A DNA stretch of 43,204 nucleotides from DASPFV01 sp035620975 (GTDB lineage: Bacteria; Acidobacteriota; Vicinamibacteria; Vicinamibacterales; 2-12-FULL-66-21), in assembly GCA_035620975.1 (NCBI GenBank), contig DASPFV010000010.1, forward strand, positions 1 through 43,204. The letters run 5' to 3'. The notes under the pieces are model-generated. The model had not been told where the DNA came from. It worked only from the letters and a program-made list of their open reading frames with translations, and did no database searches. Numbering within the stretch: position 1 is the first letter of the stretch; each line of letters starts with the position of its first letter. Position numbers and translations under genes: made by a program. This document shows positions 8,136-17,048 of the stretch, piece after piece.

Positions 8136-8150
8136 AACTGCCCTCGTCTC

Positions 8151-9782
8151 ATGCGCCCGCGCGACCTCGATCGGCTCACCGCCGCCGCATACGACGTCCT
8201 CGTCGTCGGCGGCGGCATCCACGGCCTGGCGATCGCGTACGAAGCGGCCTCGCGCGGACTGCGCACGGCCCTCGTCGACGCCCGCGACTTCGGCAGCGCA
8301 GCGTCGTTCAACCACCAGAAAACGGCGCACGGCGGCCTGCGCGCGCTCCAGAACGGCCGGCTCGACCGGGCGCGCCAGTCGATCCTCGAGCGTCGTGCGC
8401 TCGCGAGAATCGCCCCGTGGCTGCTGCGGCCGTTGCCCTTTCTCACGGGCACCTACCGATCCTGGACGAGGAACCGGCTCGTGCTGCGTGCGGCATTCCG
8501 GCTCGATGCGTGGCTCGGCCGCGACCGCAACGTCGGAGTCGAGCCCGAGCTGCACCTGCCCGCCCCGCGCCTGGTCTCGAAGGCGGCAACGCTGCGCCTG
8601 TTTCCCGGGATCCGGCCCGCAAGGCTGACAGGGGGCGCGCAGTGGTACGACTACCAGATGGTCGAGGCGGAGCGCCTCACGTTCGCCTTCGCCGAGGCCG
8701 CCGACCGCGCGGGGGCGGACCTGGCGAACCATGTCGAGGCAACCGCCGCGCTCCGGAATGGGGGCCGGGTCTCGGGCATGAAAGTCACCGACCGGCTTGG
8801 CGGCAGCGAACTGGAGATCCGCGCAGACGTTGTGGTCAATGCCGCCGGTGGCGCAGCAGGCAGGGTCATGACGGCTCTCGGCGTGTCGCGCCCCTTCCCG
8901 CTCCTGCTCGCGATGAACCTCGTCACGTCCAGACCGGCGCGGGACATGGCTCTTGCGGCACCGGGCGCGGGCGGACGCATGCTGACCCTGGTCCCCTGGC
9001 GCGGCCGCGCCCTGGTCGGGACCGGCCAGTTCGCGGTAGCCGCCGATACGGACACCCGGATTCCGGAGGCGCAGGTCCAGGCCTTCATCGCCGACGCGAA
9101 TCACGCCTTCCCGGCCCTCGGGCTCGATCGATCGGACGTGACGCTCGTGCACAGCGGCCTCGTTCCGGCGGTTGCGGGGCGCGACGGCCTCGAGCTGCGA
9201 TCCACGTCGGACGTGATCGAACATGCGTCGGATGGCGCGGCGGGCGCGATGACCATCGTCGGGGCGAAATACACGACTGCCCGGCGAGTCGCCGAGCGGA
9301 CGGTCACTCTGATCGGCCGGCGGCTCGGCAGACGGCTTCGCGCCTCGGCCTCGGCCGGCGCCGTCCTGCCGGGCGCCGGCATTGCCGATCACGAGGCTCT
9401 GGCCATCGAGACCGCGCGGCCGCTCGGGATCGAGCTGCCGCCGCGGACGCTGACTCACCTGATCGCGCGCTACGCGGAGCGGGCGGCAGACATCGTCCGC
9501 CTCATCCCCGAACGCCCCGATCTGGCAGCGCCCGTCGGCCCCGGTGTGGACACGCTGGGGATCGAGGTGCTCCATGCCGTTCGAGCTGAAATGGCCGTGC
9601 GACTCGAAGACATCGTCGTACGGCGAACGGCGCTGGGCGCGGCCGGGTACCCGGGAGCGGAGGCCGTCGCGGGCTGCGCGCGTGTGGCCGCAGCCGAGCT
9701 GGGGTGGGACGAATCACGCCGGCGCCAGGAAGTCGCCGATCTCGATCGCTTCTACGCGCTCACGGGACACGGAAGCCCCTGA
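8151..9782 (+). CDS. glpD: GlpD-like FAD-dependent glycerol-3-phosphate dehydrogenase
   Basis: This 543-aa flavoprotein of the DAO family resembles aerobic glycerol-3-phosphate dehydrogenase, which oxidises glycerol 3-phosphate to dihydroxyacetone phosphate and passes electrons to quinone. Seen are the FAD-binding GGGIHGLAIAYEAASRG at residues 20-36, the HGGLRALQ segment matching HGGLRYLE of GlpD, and a C-terminal helical DAO_C domain with EMAVRLEDIVVRRT. The insert NHQKTAHGG keeps the usual region but with Asn-His-Gln where other GlpD proteins have Ser-Arg-Ser, so the physiological substrate should be treated as probable only. Its 3' end overlaps the convergent barrel gene by 23 nt. Confidence 0.85.
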   Translation: MRPRDLDRLTAAAYDVLVVGGGIHGLAIAYEAASRGLRTALVDARDFGSAASFNHQKTAHGGLRALQNGRLDRARQSILERRALARIAPWLLRPLPFLTGTYRSWTRNRLVLRAAFRLDAWLGRDRNVGVEPELHLPAPRLVSKAATLRLFPGIRPARLTGGAQWYDYQMVEAERLTFAFAEAADRAGADLANHVEATAALRNGGRVSGMKVTDRLGGSELEIRADVVVNAAGGAAGRVMTALGVSRPFPLLLAMNLVTSRPARDMALAAPGAGGRMLTLVPWRGRALVGTGQFAVAADTDTRIPEAQVQAFIADANHAFPALGLDRSDVTLVHSGLVPAVAGRDGLELRSTSDVIEHASDGAAGAMTIVGAKYTTARRVAERTVTLIGRRLGRRLRASASAGAVLPGAGIADHEALAIETARPLGIELPPRTLTHLIARYAERAADIVRLIPERPDLAAPVGPGVDTLGIEVLHAVRAEMAVRLEDIVVRRTALGAAGYPGAEAVAGCARVAAAELGWDESRRRQEVADLDRFYALTGHGSP

Positions 9783-10602
9783 AGACCCACGTGACGCCGG
9801 TGGTCACGCCGAATGACGGATCCCGCGAGGTCAGGCCGATGATCAGGCCGCCGTCCACTCGTACAGTCTGGTAGGTCACACGGCCGCCGAATCGGAGGTT
9901 CGAACGGCTCTCGGTACCGACGGCGGCAGCCTCGATCGGGTTCCAGTAGCCGTTGAGCTCGCCGACGACTTCCACGCCCTCGTGCACCGCTCGCGCCATG
10001 GACAGTCCGTACGTGATCACGTCGTCCTGGCCGTCCTCCCGGGTCGGCTTGGTGAGGATGGCGATCCCGAAGTTCCCGACAATGCGAACGGACTGGACCG
10101 TCTTGCCGATGAGACCCGAGGCGAAGAAGTCGGTGGTATCGAGACCGAGCCCGCTCTCGTGGCTGGCATTCGGCAATCGGGTTGCGAGCCGCAGGGCAAA
10201 TCCCGCACGGCCAGGCGCTTCGGTGACCAGACGGAGCTTCGTCGCGATCACGAGATCCTCGACGTCCGTCGTATGCTCCCCATCCAGCTCGACCTGGTTG
10301 CTCCGCGGAGCGGGAACCCGGGACTTCACGTCGAGCCGGTTGTAGAACCCGCCGTCCACCTGGAGCTCGGCAATCGAGCTCAGACCGAAGCTGACGCCGA
10401 GCGTCGGAAACCTGATCAGGTTTCCGCGCAGCCCCGACAGCGGGTAGAACACGTCGCGCTGGTAGTCGAAGCCCCCCTCGAGCAGGATGACGCCCGGGCC
10501 GACGGTCTCGGGATCCTCCGTCACGAGCGGCCGCTGCTGGGCAAAGCTGGCCGTGGCCGGGCACAGCGCGAAGATCACCCCGATATACCAGCTTCTCTGC
10601 AT
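9760..10602 (-). CDS. Outer-membrane beta-barrel protein of unknown function
   Basis: This 280-aa protein has a signal peptide (MQRSWYIGVIFALCPATASFAQ) cleaved after AQ. The mature sequence has alternating polar and hydrophobic beta-strands, aromatic girdle residues and a hydrophobic C-terminal strand, as in transporter-like or MetA-pathway type outer-membrane barrels. The opening of the mature protein, RPLVTEDPETVGPG, resembles that group. No ligand can be inferred. An SD (GAGGAGG) lies inside the 3' end of dtd, so it is probably translated from the ttcA-dtd transcript. Its last 23 nt run through the end of glpD on the other strand. Confidence 0.75.
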   Translation of the reverse strand: MQRSWYIGVIFALCPATASFAQQRPLVTEDPETVGPGVILLEGGFDYQRDVFYPLSGLRGNLIRFPTLGVSFGLSSIAELQVDGGFYNRLDVKSRVPAPRSNQVELDGEHTTDVEDLVIATKLRLVTEAPGRAGFALRLATRLPNASHESGLGLDTTDFFASGLIGKTVQSVRIVGNFGIAILTKPTREDGQDDVITYGLSMARAVHEGVEVVGELNGYWNPIEAAAVGTESRSNLRFGGRVTYQTVRVDGGLIIGLTSRDPSFGVTTGVTWVFRGFRVP

Positions 10603-10606
10603 GCGC

Positions 10607-11056
10607 TCAGAACCTCCTCTGGCTGTCGAGCAGGATGGTGACCGGGCCGTCGTTCACGAGCCGCACGTCCATGCGGGCCTGGAACACGCCGGCCTCGACC
10701 GAGAGCCCCGCCGCCCGGAGCTCCCGGATGACGTCTTCGTACAGGACCTGGGCCACCGGCGGCGGCGCGGCATCATCGAAGGAAGGGCGGCGGCCCTTTC
10801 GTGCGTCGGCGTAGAGCGTGAACTGCGAGACGATCAGCACCGCCCCGCCGCTTTCGACGACGGAGCGATTCATCCGGTCGTGGTCATCGGGGAAGATGCG
10901 CAGGTCACGGATCTTGGTCGCGATGTACTGGACGTCGGCAGGGCCGTCCTGGTGGCCCACGCCCACGAAGGCGAGCAACCCTGGACCGATCCGGCTCGAG
11001 ATCTCGCCGCCCAGCAGCACCTCGGCGGAGCGGACCCGCTGCACGACCGCGCGCAT
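10607..11056 (-). CDS. dtd: D-aminoacyl-tRNA deacylase
   Basis: This 149-aa DTD protein hydrolyses D-amino acids (and glycine) mischarged on tRNA, a chirality proofreading step in the cytoplasm. Both signature motifs are present: SQFTLYAD and the C-terminal NDGPVT carrying the cis Gly-Pro. The length is standard. The ATG at 11056 gives the family N terminus MRAVVQRVRSAEV and lies 4 nt after the ttcA stop; the longer in-frame upstream reading runs into ttcA and is not needed. It is probably cotranscribed with ttcA and the barrel gene. Confidence 0.96.
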   Translation of the reverse strand: MRAVVQRVRSAEVLLGGEISSRIGPGLLAFVGVGHQDGPADVQYIATKIRDLRIFPDDHDRMNRSVVESGGAVLIVSQFTLYADARKGRRPSFDDAAPPPVAQVLYEDVIRELRAAGLSVEAGVFQARMDVRLVNDGPVTILLDSQRRF

Positions 11057-11060
11057 CCGT

Positions 11061-11903
11061 TCAGCGCGGACCCGGCTCGACGCTGGCGCGGGCAACCAGG
11101 GGCAGGTGGACGGCGCCATCGCGGAGCGCAGCCTCGCGCAGGTCCGGCAGCGGGTTCAGGCGGCGGTCCAGCAGGTGCCTCGTCGCCACGTTCGCAAGGG
11201 CGCGGATCATCGAATTGCGTATCCCGGGATGCTCCACCTCCAGCTCGGCGATCAGCCGTTTGACACGTTGCCGCTGCAGGCTCAGATCCCCGCAGGCGGG
11301 ACAACAACACCCGATGATGGGCAGCTGCTGCTCGCGCGTGTAGGCGCGTGCCTCGGCCTCGGTCACGCCGATGAGCGGGCGGACGACGACGTGCTTGCCG
11401 TCGTCCGACACGAGGCGGGCCGGCATCGCCTTGAGCGCGCCGGCAAAGAAGAGATTCAGCAGCAGCGTTTCGATGAAGTCATCCAGGTGATGGCCGAGCG
11501 CGATTTTCGTGGCGCCGACCTCCGCAGCCAGCCGGTACAGGACGCCTCGCCGGAGCCGCGCGCACAGCGAGCACGGCGTCGCCTGATCCTCGAGCAGGTC
11601 ATCCATCACGTCGCCGATGTCGGTGTGGACAATCCGGTACTCCCACCCGCGCTGCTCGCACGTCGCGGCAATCAGATCGTGCCGGTAGCCGTCGTATCCC
11701 GAGTCGACGGTCACGGCGACGAGCGAGAACGCGATCGGGGCACGGCGTCTGAGAACGTCGAGGATCTGCAGGAGGGCCCAGCTGTCCTTCCCGCCCGACA
11801 GGCCGACCATGACGTGATCGCGGTCCTCGATCAGGCGATAGTCGGCGATGGCCTTCGTGACCTTCTTCGCGAGGCGCGCCTCGAGAGGGCTGCGGTACGA
11901 CAT
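11061..11903 (-). CDS. ttcA: tRNA 2-thiocytidine biosynthesis protein TtcA
   Basis: This 280-aa PP-loop ATPase thiolates cytidine 32 of tRNAs, using ATP and an Fe-S cluster. The PP-loop SGGKDSWALLQ is at about residues 35-45. The central CxxC is CSLC, and the third cluster ligand lies in IIGCCCPACGD, followed by LQRQRVKRL as in TtcA. The second site is unusually cysteine-rich, with three consecutive Cys and one more. The start ATG at 11903 is the first in-frame one. Spacing to the dtd start is 4 nt, so the two are coupled. Confidence 0.92.
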   Translation of the reverse strand: MSYRSPLEARLAKKVTKAIADYRLIEDRDHVMVGLSGGKDSWALLQILDVLRRRAPIAFSLVAVTVDSGYDGYRHDLIAATCEQRGWEYRIVHTDIGDVMDDLLEDQATPCSLCARLRRGVLYRLAAEVGATKIALGHHLDDFIETLLLNLFFAGALKAMPARLVSDDGKHVVVRPLIGVTEAEARAYTREQQLPIIGCCCPACGDLSLQRQRVKRLIAELEVEHPGIRNSMIRALANVATRHLLDRRLNPLPDLREAALRDGAVHLPLVARASVEPGPR

Positions 11904-11941
11904 GTCTCAATGGTAAATGCGAAAGGGAAACGGGGAAACTC

Positions 11942-12988
11942 TCATGGATCGGACGTCAACTGATCGACGGCGGCGGGCCACGACCACGCCTTCGCCCTGC
12001 TTCGCGCGGCCTGCCCCATCCGCTCGGCCAGCGCACGGTCTTCAGCCAGCCGGCGCAGGGCCAGCGCGAGCGCCGCTGGCGCAGGGTCGCAGACGAACCC
12101 GTCCACCTCGTCCGTCACCAGCTCCGCGGGCCCGCCGCTGTCGCGGCAGGTCACCACCGCGCGGGCCGACGCGAACGCTTCCGCGGTCACGAAACCATAG
12201 TCCTCGTCGAGTGGCGGAAAACAGACGGCACGGCACTGCGCAAGGTGGGCCAGCAGCCGCTCCTCCGAGAGGCGGCCCTCCAGCGACACGCGATCGGCCA
12301 CGCCGAGCGACGCGGCAAGCCCGCGGAGCCGGTCCATCTCCTCCCCTTCGCCGCCGATGACGACGCGAAGGTTCCGGCCGTCCGGCTGGGCGAGGGCTCG
12401 AACCAGGAGGTCGGCGCGCTTCAGTGGCGTGAGCCGCGAGACGAAGAGGAAATAGTCGCCATACGCTTCGGAACGGTACGCGCGCTGAGGCGGCGGCGGG
12501 TAGAGCACGGTCGTCTTCAGCTCGGGCCAGATCCGCAGCCGTTCCTGAATCGTCCGGGATTGCACGAACACGCGGCGGACGTTCCTGGTCAGCAGATACC
12601 GGTCCACGGCGTGAATCAGCCGCCGGCGGACCTGCTCCTTCACCCGCCCGCGCGTGCCCAGGCCCGCGCTGAACCGGTCCCACAAGTCGTAGTACTCGCG
12701 CATGGTGTGGTTCAGCCAGCACACGTGGCGCGGATGTCGCACCGCGTAGCTCGGGTAGCGCAGGCTGATGACGCGATCCACCGGCCGACCGTCCGCGCTG
12801 CCGACGTCCGTGAGCCACGTGGCGAGGTAGGCCGAGGCCTGGCGGCCGAACCTGTTCTGCGGCGTGACGACGATGCCGGCCTGGTGACCGGCCTCCCGAA
12901 GCGCCCTCACGAGCGCACGTGCGATGGCCATGTGCCCCCCCTCCACCAGGGGCGGGCTCGAGGTCACCACGGCAATGCGGCTCGACAT
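11942..12988 (-). CDS. GT4-family glycosyltransferase
   Basis: This 348-aa GT-B fold glycosyltransferase is last in the surface-glycan operon. The N-terminal domain opens SSRIAVVTSSPPLVEGGH, a loop that usually cradles the acceptor. The C-terminal nucleotide-sugar domain has FVSRLTPLKRADLLV and the E-x7-E type motif in DEDYGFVTAEAFASARAVV. Donor and acceptor are unknown. The upstream GT-C gene ends 8 nt before. The listed ATG sits directly against an AGGAGG with no spacer, so the true start may be a GTG 6-7 codons later. A longer in-frame reading upstream runs antiparallel to no known domain and is a shadow of the GT-C gene. Confidence 0.88.
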   Translation of the reverse strand: MSSRIAVVTSSPPLVEGGHMAIARALVRALREAGHQAGIVVTPQNRFGRQASAYLATWLTDVGSADGRPVDRVISLRYPSYAVRHPRHVCWLNHTMREYYDLWDRFSAGLGTRGRVKEQVRRRLIHAVDRYLLTRNVRRVFVQSRTIQERLRIWPELKTTVLYPPPPQRAYRSEAYGDYFLFVSRLTPLKRADLLVRALAQPDGRNLRVVIGGEGEEMDRLRGLAASLGVADRVSLEGRLSEERLLAHLAQCRAVCFPPLDEDYGFVTAEAFASARAVVTCRDSGGPAELVTDEVDGFVCDPAPAALALALRRLAEDRALAERMGQAARSRAKAWSWPAAVDQLTSDP

Positions 12989-12996
12989 CCTCCTGC

Positions 12997-14925
12997 TCAC
13001 TCGACGAGCATCGGCTTGACGTTCACGCCGAGGTAGCGCGTGTCGGTGCTGCCCCTCTCGACGAAGATCGGCACGAATCCGTCGCTGCTCGAGACCGAGG
13101 CCACCCAGACCGGCCACGTGCCCTGATACACGAAACCCTCGTCCAGCGCGAAGAACATGCGCTGCACTCCCCCCGGCTGCAGCCTGATCTGCTGGGTGCG
13201 GCCGTCCACGGTAACCCGCACGTCGGTGGCGACCGCCCCCGCGGTCAGCGTGAAGACGAGCCGCTTCATGGGGCGATCCGTCTTGATGAGGAACTCTGCG
13301 CGGCTCCCGCCCTTCACCCAGAAGCTCTTGTCCGCTTCCCGCGGGTACGCGTTGTCGTCGAAGAAGTAGATCTGGAAGCCGGGATCGTTCTGCCCGGCGT
13401 TGTCCCCGAACCACACGCGGACGCGTCCGTGATCGGTGTTGATCGGCCAGTCGTACACCAGAGTCAGTTCGACTGGAAGCAGCCGCAGCGGACCCTGCTT
13501 CGCGTAGCTGCCCGGGTAGAAGGACGAATAGAACGGGTTCAGCACGATTGGCGCCGTGAACAGCGCGCCGACCAGCCAGGGGACGAGCGCCACCGGCACA
13601 CGCGAGACGGGCGGCAGCAGGAAGAGAAAAATGCCGTAGGCGCCCATGAAGTACCGGTTCCCGACCGAGCCGCCACCGCCGAGCCAGGTGTACGGGGTGA
13701 TGACGATGAAGAAGAGCAGCTGGGCGGCAGCAGCGGCCAGCACGGCGTAATGCCACGACCGCAGCTGCCGCCGCATCACGACCAGGGCGCCGAGCGCGAA
13801 CACCGCTGGAAAGAAGTAGGGCAGGATGCCGGCGTACCGCCCGACGACGAAGTACAGGAGGTTGCGACCGAGGTTGGGCAGGAAGGTGGAGCGATTGAAG
13901 ATGATGTCGGTCAGCGCCTCGTCGCGCGCTTTCTCGGTCCCGGTGGCGAATCCGGAGGCCGGCGTCTGGAACGGGAACTCGAAGTAGAACGTGCTGCGCT
14001 CGCCTCCCTGGTAGTTCCATTCCCCCGAGATGGCGACGTTCGCCGCGAAGAGGCCCCCCGCAACCAGGCCAAGCGCGGCGGAGCCCGCCGCGGCGCGAGC
14101 CCACCGGCGCTTCCAGACGAGCCAGAGCGCGATCGGGGGGAAGAGGAGCGCGTTGGAGACCTTGGAGAACGTCGCGATCCCCAGCAGCACGGCGGCAGCC
14201 AGATCGCTCGACGGACGGGAGAGCCAGCGCATCCCGCGGGGCATCTGCTCCGCCGGCATCACCTCCTTGTACAGCCAGCAGAAATACGCCACGAGCCCCA
14301 GCGTGAAGTTGAACAGCTCGGGCATGATCCAGACGTAGTACACCGGCACGACCGTGGCCAGCACGAATGCGCCGGCCAGAATCGCCGCGCCGGCTGCGGG
14401 GGCGCGGGCGTGCAGGAAGAGGTAGCTGCACCAGGCGGCGAGCGCGAGGAGCAACGCGTGGAACACGAGAAACCCGTTGGTGCCGAAGATGGCCACGAAC
14501 GGCGCGGCGAACAGCGGATAGATGAACGATTTGCCGAAGAAGAGGCGGCCCGGATCCGTGTCGGGCTGCGTGGTCGTCCAGACGAATGGCGGCCGCAGCA
14601 TCAGGCCGGCGTCCACGATGTCGCGCCCCTTCTTCAGGAAGACGCCCGACGGCCCCCCCGGGAACTCGCGCCAGACCCGGACCAGGTCTTCGCGGCGATA
14701 CGTGACATCGCCATCCTCCACCAGGCTGTGCGCCATCATGTAGTACGTCGCTTCGTCGCTCTGGATGCCCAGCTTGGCCTTCGGGAAGTCGACGCCGACG
14801 GCGAGACCGCCATAGATACAGAGGATGATGCCGGCGAGCGCGAGGCCCGGAGCAAGCCGGGTCGTGCCCCGGTCGACGCCGGCACGGGGGGCTGACGGTC
14901 CCGGCGTGAGGGCATCCAGGCTCAT
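12997..14925 (-). CDS. Polytopic GT-C (PMT/ArnT-like) glycosyltransferase with C-terminal soluble domain
   Basis: This 642-aa inner-membrane protein has about ten or more hydrophobic segments between residues 25 and 475. The first extracytoplasmic loop carries QSDEATYYMMAH, whose Asp is where GT-C enzymes keep their catalytic acid. The last 160 residues or so are soluble, beta-rich and periplasmic by topology. GT-C enzymes move sugars from polyprenyl-phosphate donors to acceptors on the outer face; the donor and acceptor here are unknown. The ATG at 14925 overlaps the preceding GT4 stop by 4 nt (ATGA), so I prefer it over the in-frame start at 14982. Confidence 0.8.
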   Translation of the reverse strand: MSLDALTPGPSAPRAGVDRGTTRLAPGLALAGIILCIYGGLAVGVDFPKAKLGIQSDEATYYMMAHSLVEDGDVTYRREDLVRVWREFPGGPSGVFLKKGRDIVDAGLMLRPPFVWTTTQPDTDPGRLFFGKSFIYPLFAAPFVAIFGTNGFLVFHALLLALAAWCSYLFLHARAPAAGAAILAGAFVLATVVPVYYVWIMPELFNFTLGLVAYFCWLYKEVMPAEQMPRGMRWLSRPSSDLAAAVLLGIATFSKVSNALLFPPIALWLVWKRRWARAAAGSAALGLVAGGLFAANVAISGEWNYQGGERSTFYFEFPFQTPASGFATGTEKARDEALTDIIFNRSTFLPNLGRNLLYFVVGRYAGILPYFFPAVFALGALVVMRRQLRSWHYAVLAAAAAQLLFFIVITPYTWLGGGGSVGNRYFMGAYGIFLFLLPPVSRVPVALVPWLVGALFTAPIVLNPFYSSFYPGSYAKQGPLRLLPVELTLVYDWPINTDHGRVRVWFGDNAGQNDPGFQIYFFDDNAYPREADKSFWVKGGSRAEFLIKTDRPMKRLVFTLTAGAVATDVRVTVDGRTQQIRLQPGGVQRMFFALDEGFVYQGTWPVWVASVSSSDGFVPIFVERGSTDTRYLGVNVKPMLVE

Positions 14926-16127
14926 ACGGGCGTACGGCGGGTGAGGAACGTCAGGTCCGTCTGGGCGAGGCCCTTGCGCCACGTCGCGCGCGACACGCGC
15001 ACCAGCAGCTCGTAGAGCCGCTCCATCTTCTGCACGAACGCGGCGATGTCGTAGGCGCGGCCGGAGTCGCGCGCTGCCGCAGCCAGCCGGTCGCGCAGCG
15101 CCTCGTCGTCCATCATGCGGATGATGGCGGCGGCGAGCGCACTCGCGTCCCGCCGGGGCACGATGAGCGCGTCGCGGTCGTGGCGCAGCACGTCCAGCAG
15201 GCCGTCCGCGTCCGTGGCGACGATCGGCTTGCCCATTGCGAGCGCCTCGAACACCGTCAGCGGCGTCCCCTCCCAGAGCGAGGGGAAGACGCTGAGATCG
15301 AAGGCGGACACGACGGCCGGAACGTCACGGGCGAACCCGGCGAACACGAACCTGTCCCCGAGATCGAGCGCGCGGGCCTGCTGCTCGAGCGCGGGCCGGA
15401 GCGGCCCCTCCCCGACGACGAAGAACCTGGCGCGCGGCCGCTGATCGATCACCCGCCGCGCCGCATCGACCAGGTAAGAATTGCCCTTCGAGTCGTGGAG
15501 GCGCGTGACGGTGCCGACGGCGAAGTCGCCCGGCGCGATGCCGAGGCTCGCACGCGCCGCGGCGATCTCCTCTGCTGTCCGCAGCCGGCTGAACTCCTCC
15601 AGGGGAACGCCCAGGTACACCACCTTCACTTTCCCGGGGCGCACACGCCGCGCGTTCACGACGAACTCGGCCGTGCTGTTCGAGACCGCAATCGCGATGT
15701 CGGTCCACGGCTCGAGCAGCGTGTCGGCGACCTTCTGGAACCAGGGCGTATCGGTCAGGTTCGCGTGCTCGTGGAGGACCGTGGGCAGCCGCCGGATGCC
15801 GCCGGCGAGCCGGCCGAACGTCGTCGCGCCGTACCCGTGCAGGTGGAGGATGTCGATCTGCTTCCGGTCGATGATCTTCAGCAGATCCGACAGCGTCGCC
15901 GGGTCGTATCTGGACCGGTGCAAATAGGTGATGTCGATCCCGAGGGCGTCGAGCGTCTCTTCCGAGAGGTCCTTCTTCCGGAGGCTCACGAGCGACACGT
16001 TGAAGCGGGCGGCATCGAAGCGCGGGATCATCCAGGCGAAGAGCCGCTTGACGCCGTGCATGCGCGATCCCTCCCACCCGAGGTGGTCGCAGACCTGCAG
16101 CACGTTGAGCCTGCGGCCGTGCGTCAT
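14922..16127 (-). CDS. GT4-family glycosyltransferase
   Basis: This 401-aa GT-B glycosyltransferase opens RLNVLQVCDHLGWEGSRMHG, has DILHLHGYGATTFGR in the acceptor domain, and has the donor-domain motif FPSLWEGTPLTVFEALAMG with its E-x7-E pair. It presumably adds a sugar to a lipid-linked glycan at the cytoplasmic face. Start at 16127 overlaps the acyltransferase stop by 4 nt, and its own stop overlaps the GT-C start by 4 nt, so three genes are translationally coupled. The longer in-frame reading to 16286 overlaps the acyltransferase and is rejected. Confidence 0.9.
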   Translation of the reverse strand: MTHGRRLNVLQVCDHLGWEGSRMHGVKRLFAWMIPRFDAARFNVSLVSLRKKDLSEETLDALGIDITYLHRSRYDPATLSDLLKIIDRKQIDILHLHGYGATTFGRLAGGIRRLPTVLHEHANLTDTPWFQKVADTLLEPWTDIAIAVSNSTAEFVVNARRVRPGKVKVVYLGVPLEEFSRLRTAEEIAAARASLGIAPGDFAVGTVTRLHDSKGNSYLVDAARRVIDQRPRARFFVVGEGPLRPALEQQARALDLGDRFVFAGFARDVPAVVSAFDLSVFPSLWEGTPLTVFEALAMGKPIVATDADGLLDVLRHDRDALIVPRRDASALAAAIIRMMDDEALRDRLAAAARDSGRAYDIAAFVQKMERLYELLVRVSRATWRKGLAQTDLTFLTRRTPV

Positions 16128-16867
16128 GCCTGCGCGGCCCTGTTCCGCTGCCCCACGACTTTCGCGGGAACGCCGACCGCGATCGTCCAGGGTGGAACAT
16201 CCGCGCGCACGACGGCGCCGGCTCCCACCACGGCGCCGTCGCCAATCTGCACGCCGTCCAGCACCTTCGCTCCGGCACCGAGCCACGCCCCGGCGCCGAT
16301 GGCGACTCCCGCCGACGTGCGCGTCTGCTCGAGAACGGGGCGCGACGCGTCGCTCAAATCGTGATCGCCGCCGATCACGTAGCAGTACGCCGCGATCAGC
16401 GTGTTCGCGCCGATGCGTACCGAGCTGGCCGAGAACAGCTCGCAGTTGAACCCCACGTTGGCCCCATCCTCGATGACGATGTCGCCGTTCTTGCAGGACA
16501 CGATGGTATTGCGGCCGATGAACACTCCCGAGCCGATGGTGATGCCGCGGTTGTCGGCCCCCTTCGCGTCGAGCAGGCAGTTGTCGTCGACGACCACGTT
16601 GTCACGCAGCCGGATCTTGTGCGGGTGGCGGAGCACGACGTTCTGCCCGAAGACCACGTTGCGGCCGCAGGCCCCGAGCAGAAGCGGGTAGAGGACCTTG
16701 CGCAGCGCCAGCCCCAACGCGCCAGGCACGTGCTGCGACGCGAGGACGACGCTCTCGTGCTTCAGCAGCGCGCCCCAGCCGTGGCGCCCGACGACGAGAT
16801 CGGCGTACTTCGCGCGTGCCGAACGGCGCGGATCGGACAGCTGGTCCTGGACCCTGGGAATGTTCAC
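16124..16867 (-). CDS. Hexapeptide-repeat (LbH) O-acyltransferase
   Basis: This 247-aa left-handed beta-helix acyltransferase is of the WcaF/maltose O-acetyltransferase type. Hexapeptide repeats run from about residue 85 to the end (for example NGDIVIEDGANVGFNCELFS and GAWLGAGAKVLDGVQIG). The His pair in GGDHDLSD is in the position of the catalytic histidine. It probably acetylates a sugar of the glycan made by the neighbouring transferases, using acetyl-CoA. The GTG at 16867 gives a natural N terminus and has a GAGAG upstream; an open frame continues to 17143 but is low-complexity and lacks family sequence. A possible TACAAT -10 (16902 to 16897) could allow separate transcription. Confidence 0.85.
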   Translation of the reverse strand: MNIPRVQDQLSDPRRSARAKYADLVVGRHGWGALLKHESVVLASQHVPGALGLALRKVLYPLLLGACGRNVVFGQNVVLRHPHKIRLRDNVVVDDNCLLDAKGADNRGITIGSGVFIGRNTIVSCKNGDIVIEDGANVGFNCELFSASSVRIGANTLIAAYCYVIGGDHDLSDASRPVLEQTRTSAGVAIGAGAWLGAGAKVLDGVQIGDGAVVGAGAVVRADVPPWTIAVGVPAKVVGQRNRAAQA

Positions 16868-16896
16868 GCGGCTCTCGAGACGGTCGCTGCCCAGTG

Positions 16897-16902
16897 ATTG
16901 TA
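16897..16902 (-). promoter_or_regulatory. Possible -10 element upstream of the acyltransferase
   Basis: TACAAT on the minus strand, 29 nt before the GTG start, is the only AT-rich element in the 181-bp gap between the epimerase and acyltransferase genes. The rest of that gap is GC-rich and I see no other feature in it. No good -35 is present, so an internal operon promoter is only possible. Confidence 0.3.
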
Positions 16903-17048
16903 AATCGACCGGTCGCGGGTCGCAGCCGGCCGCCGGGATGTCCGCTGCAGTCCGGCGTGGATCACGGATCGGCCGGCCGCCCTCGCAAGGCCGCCGGCGG
17001 GCGATGCGTACGCCCGGCACCGCACACCGCGAACCGCTGCCTCCGAGG

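Noticed and set aside
8127..9575. Open frame of 482 codons on the minus strand opposite the glpD-like gene
   Set aside because: It has no domain, is rich in Arg, Asp, His and Gln, and is fully antisense to a clear flavoprotein. Long antisense frames are expected at this GC content.
11942..14431. Single 829-codon reading that would fuse a GT-C shadow to the GT4 protein
   Set aside because: The first two-thirds is an out-of-frame reading of the upstream GT-C gene. Only the last 348 codons have glycosyltransferase motifs.
12919..14895. Open frame of 658 codons on the plus strand
   Set aside because: It is antisense to the GT-C gene and is low-complexity, with many His, Asp, Glu and Gln residues and no family sequence.
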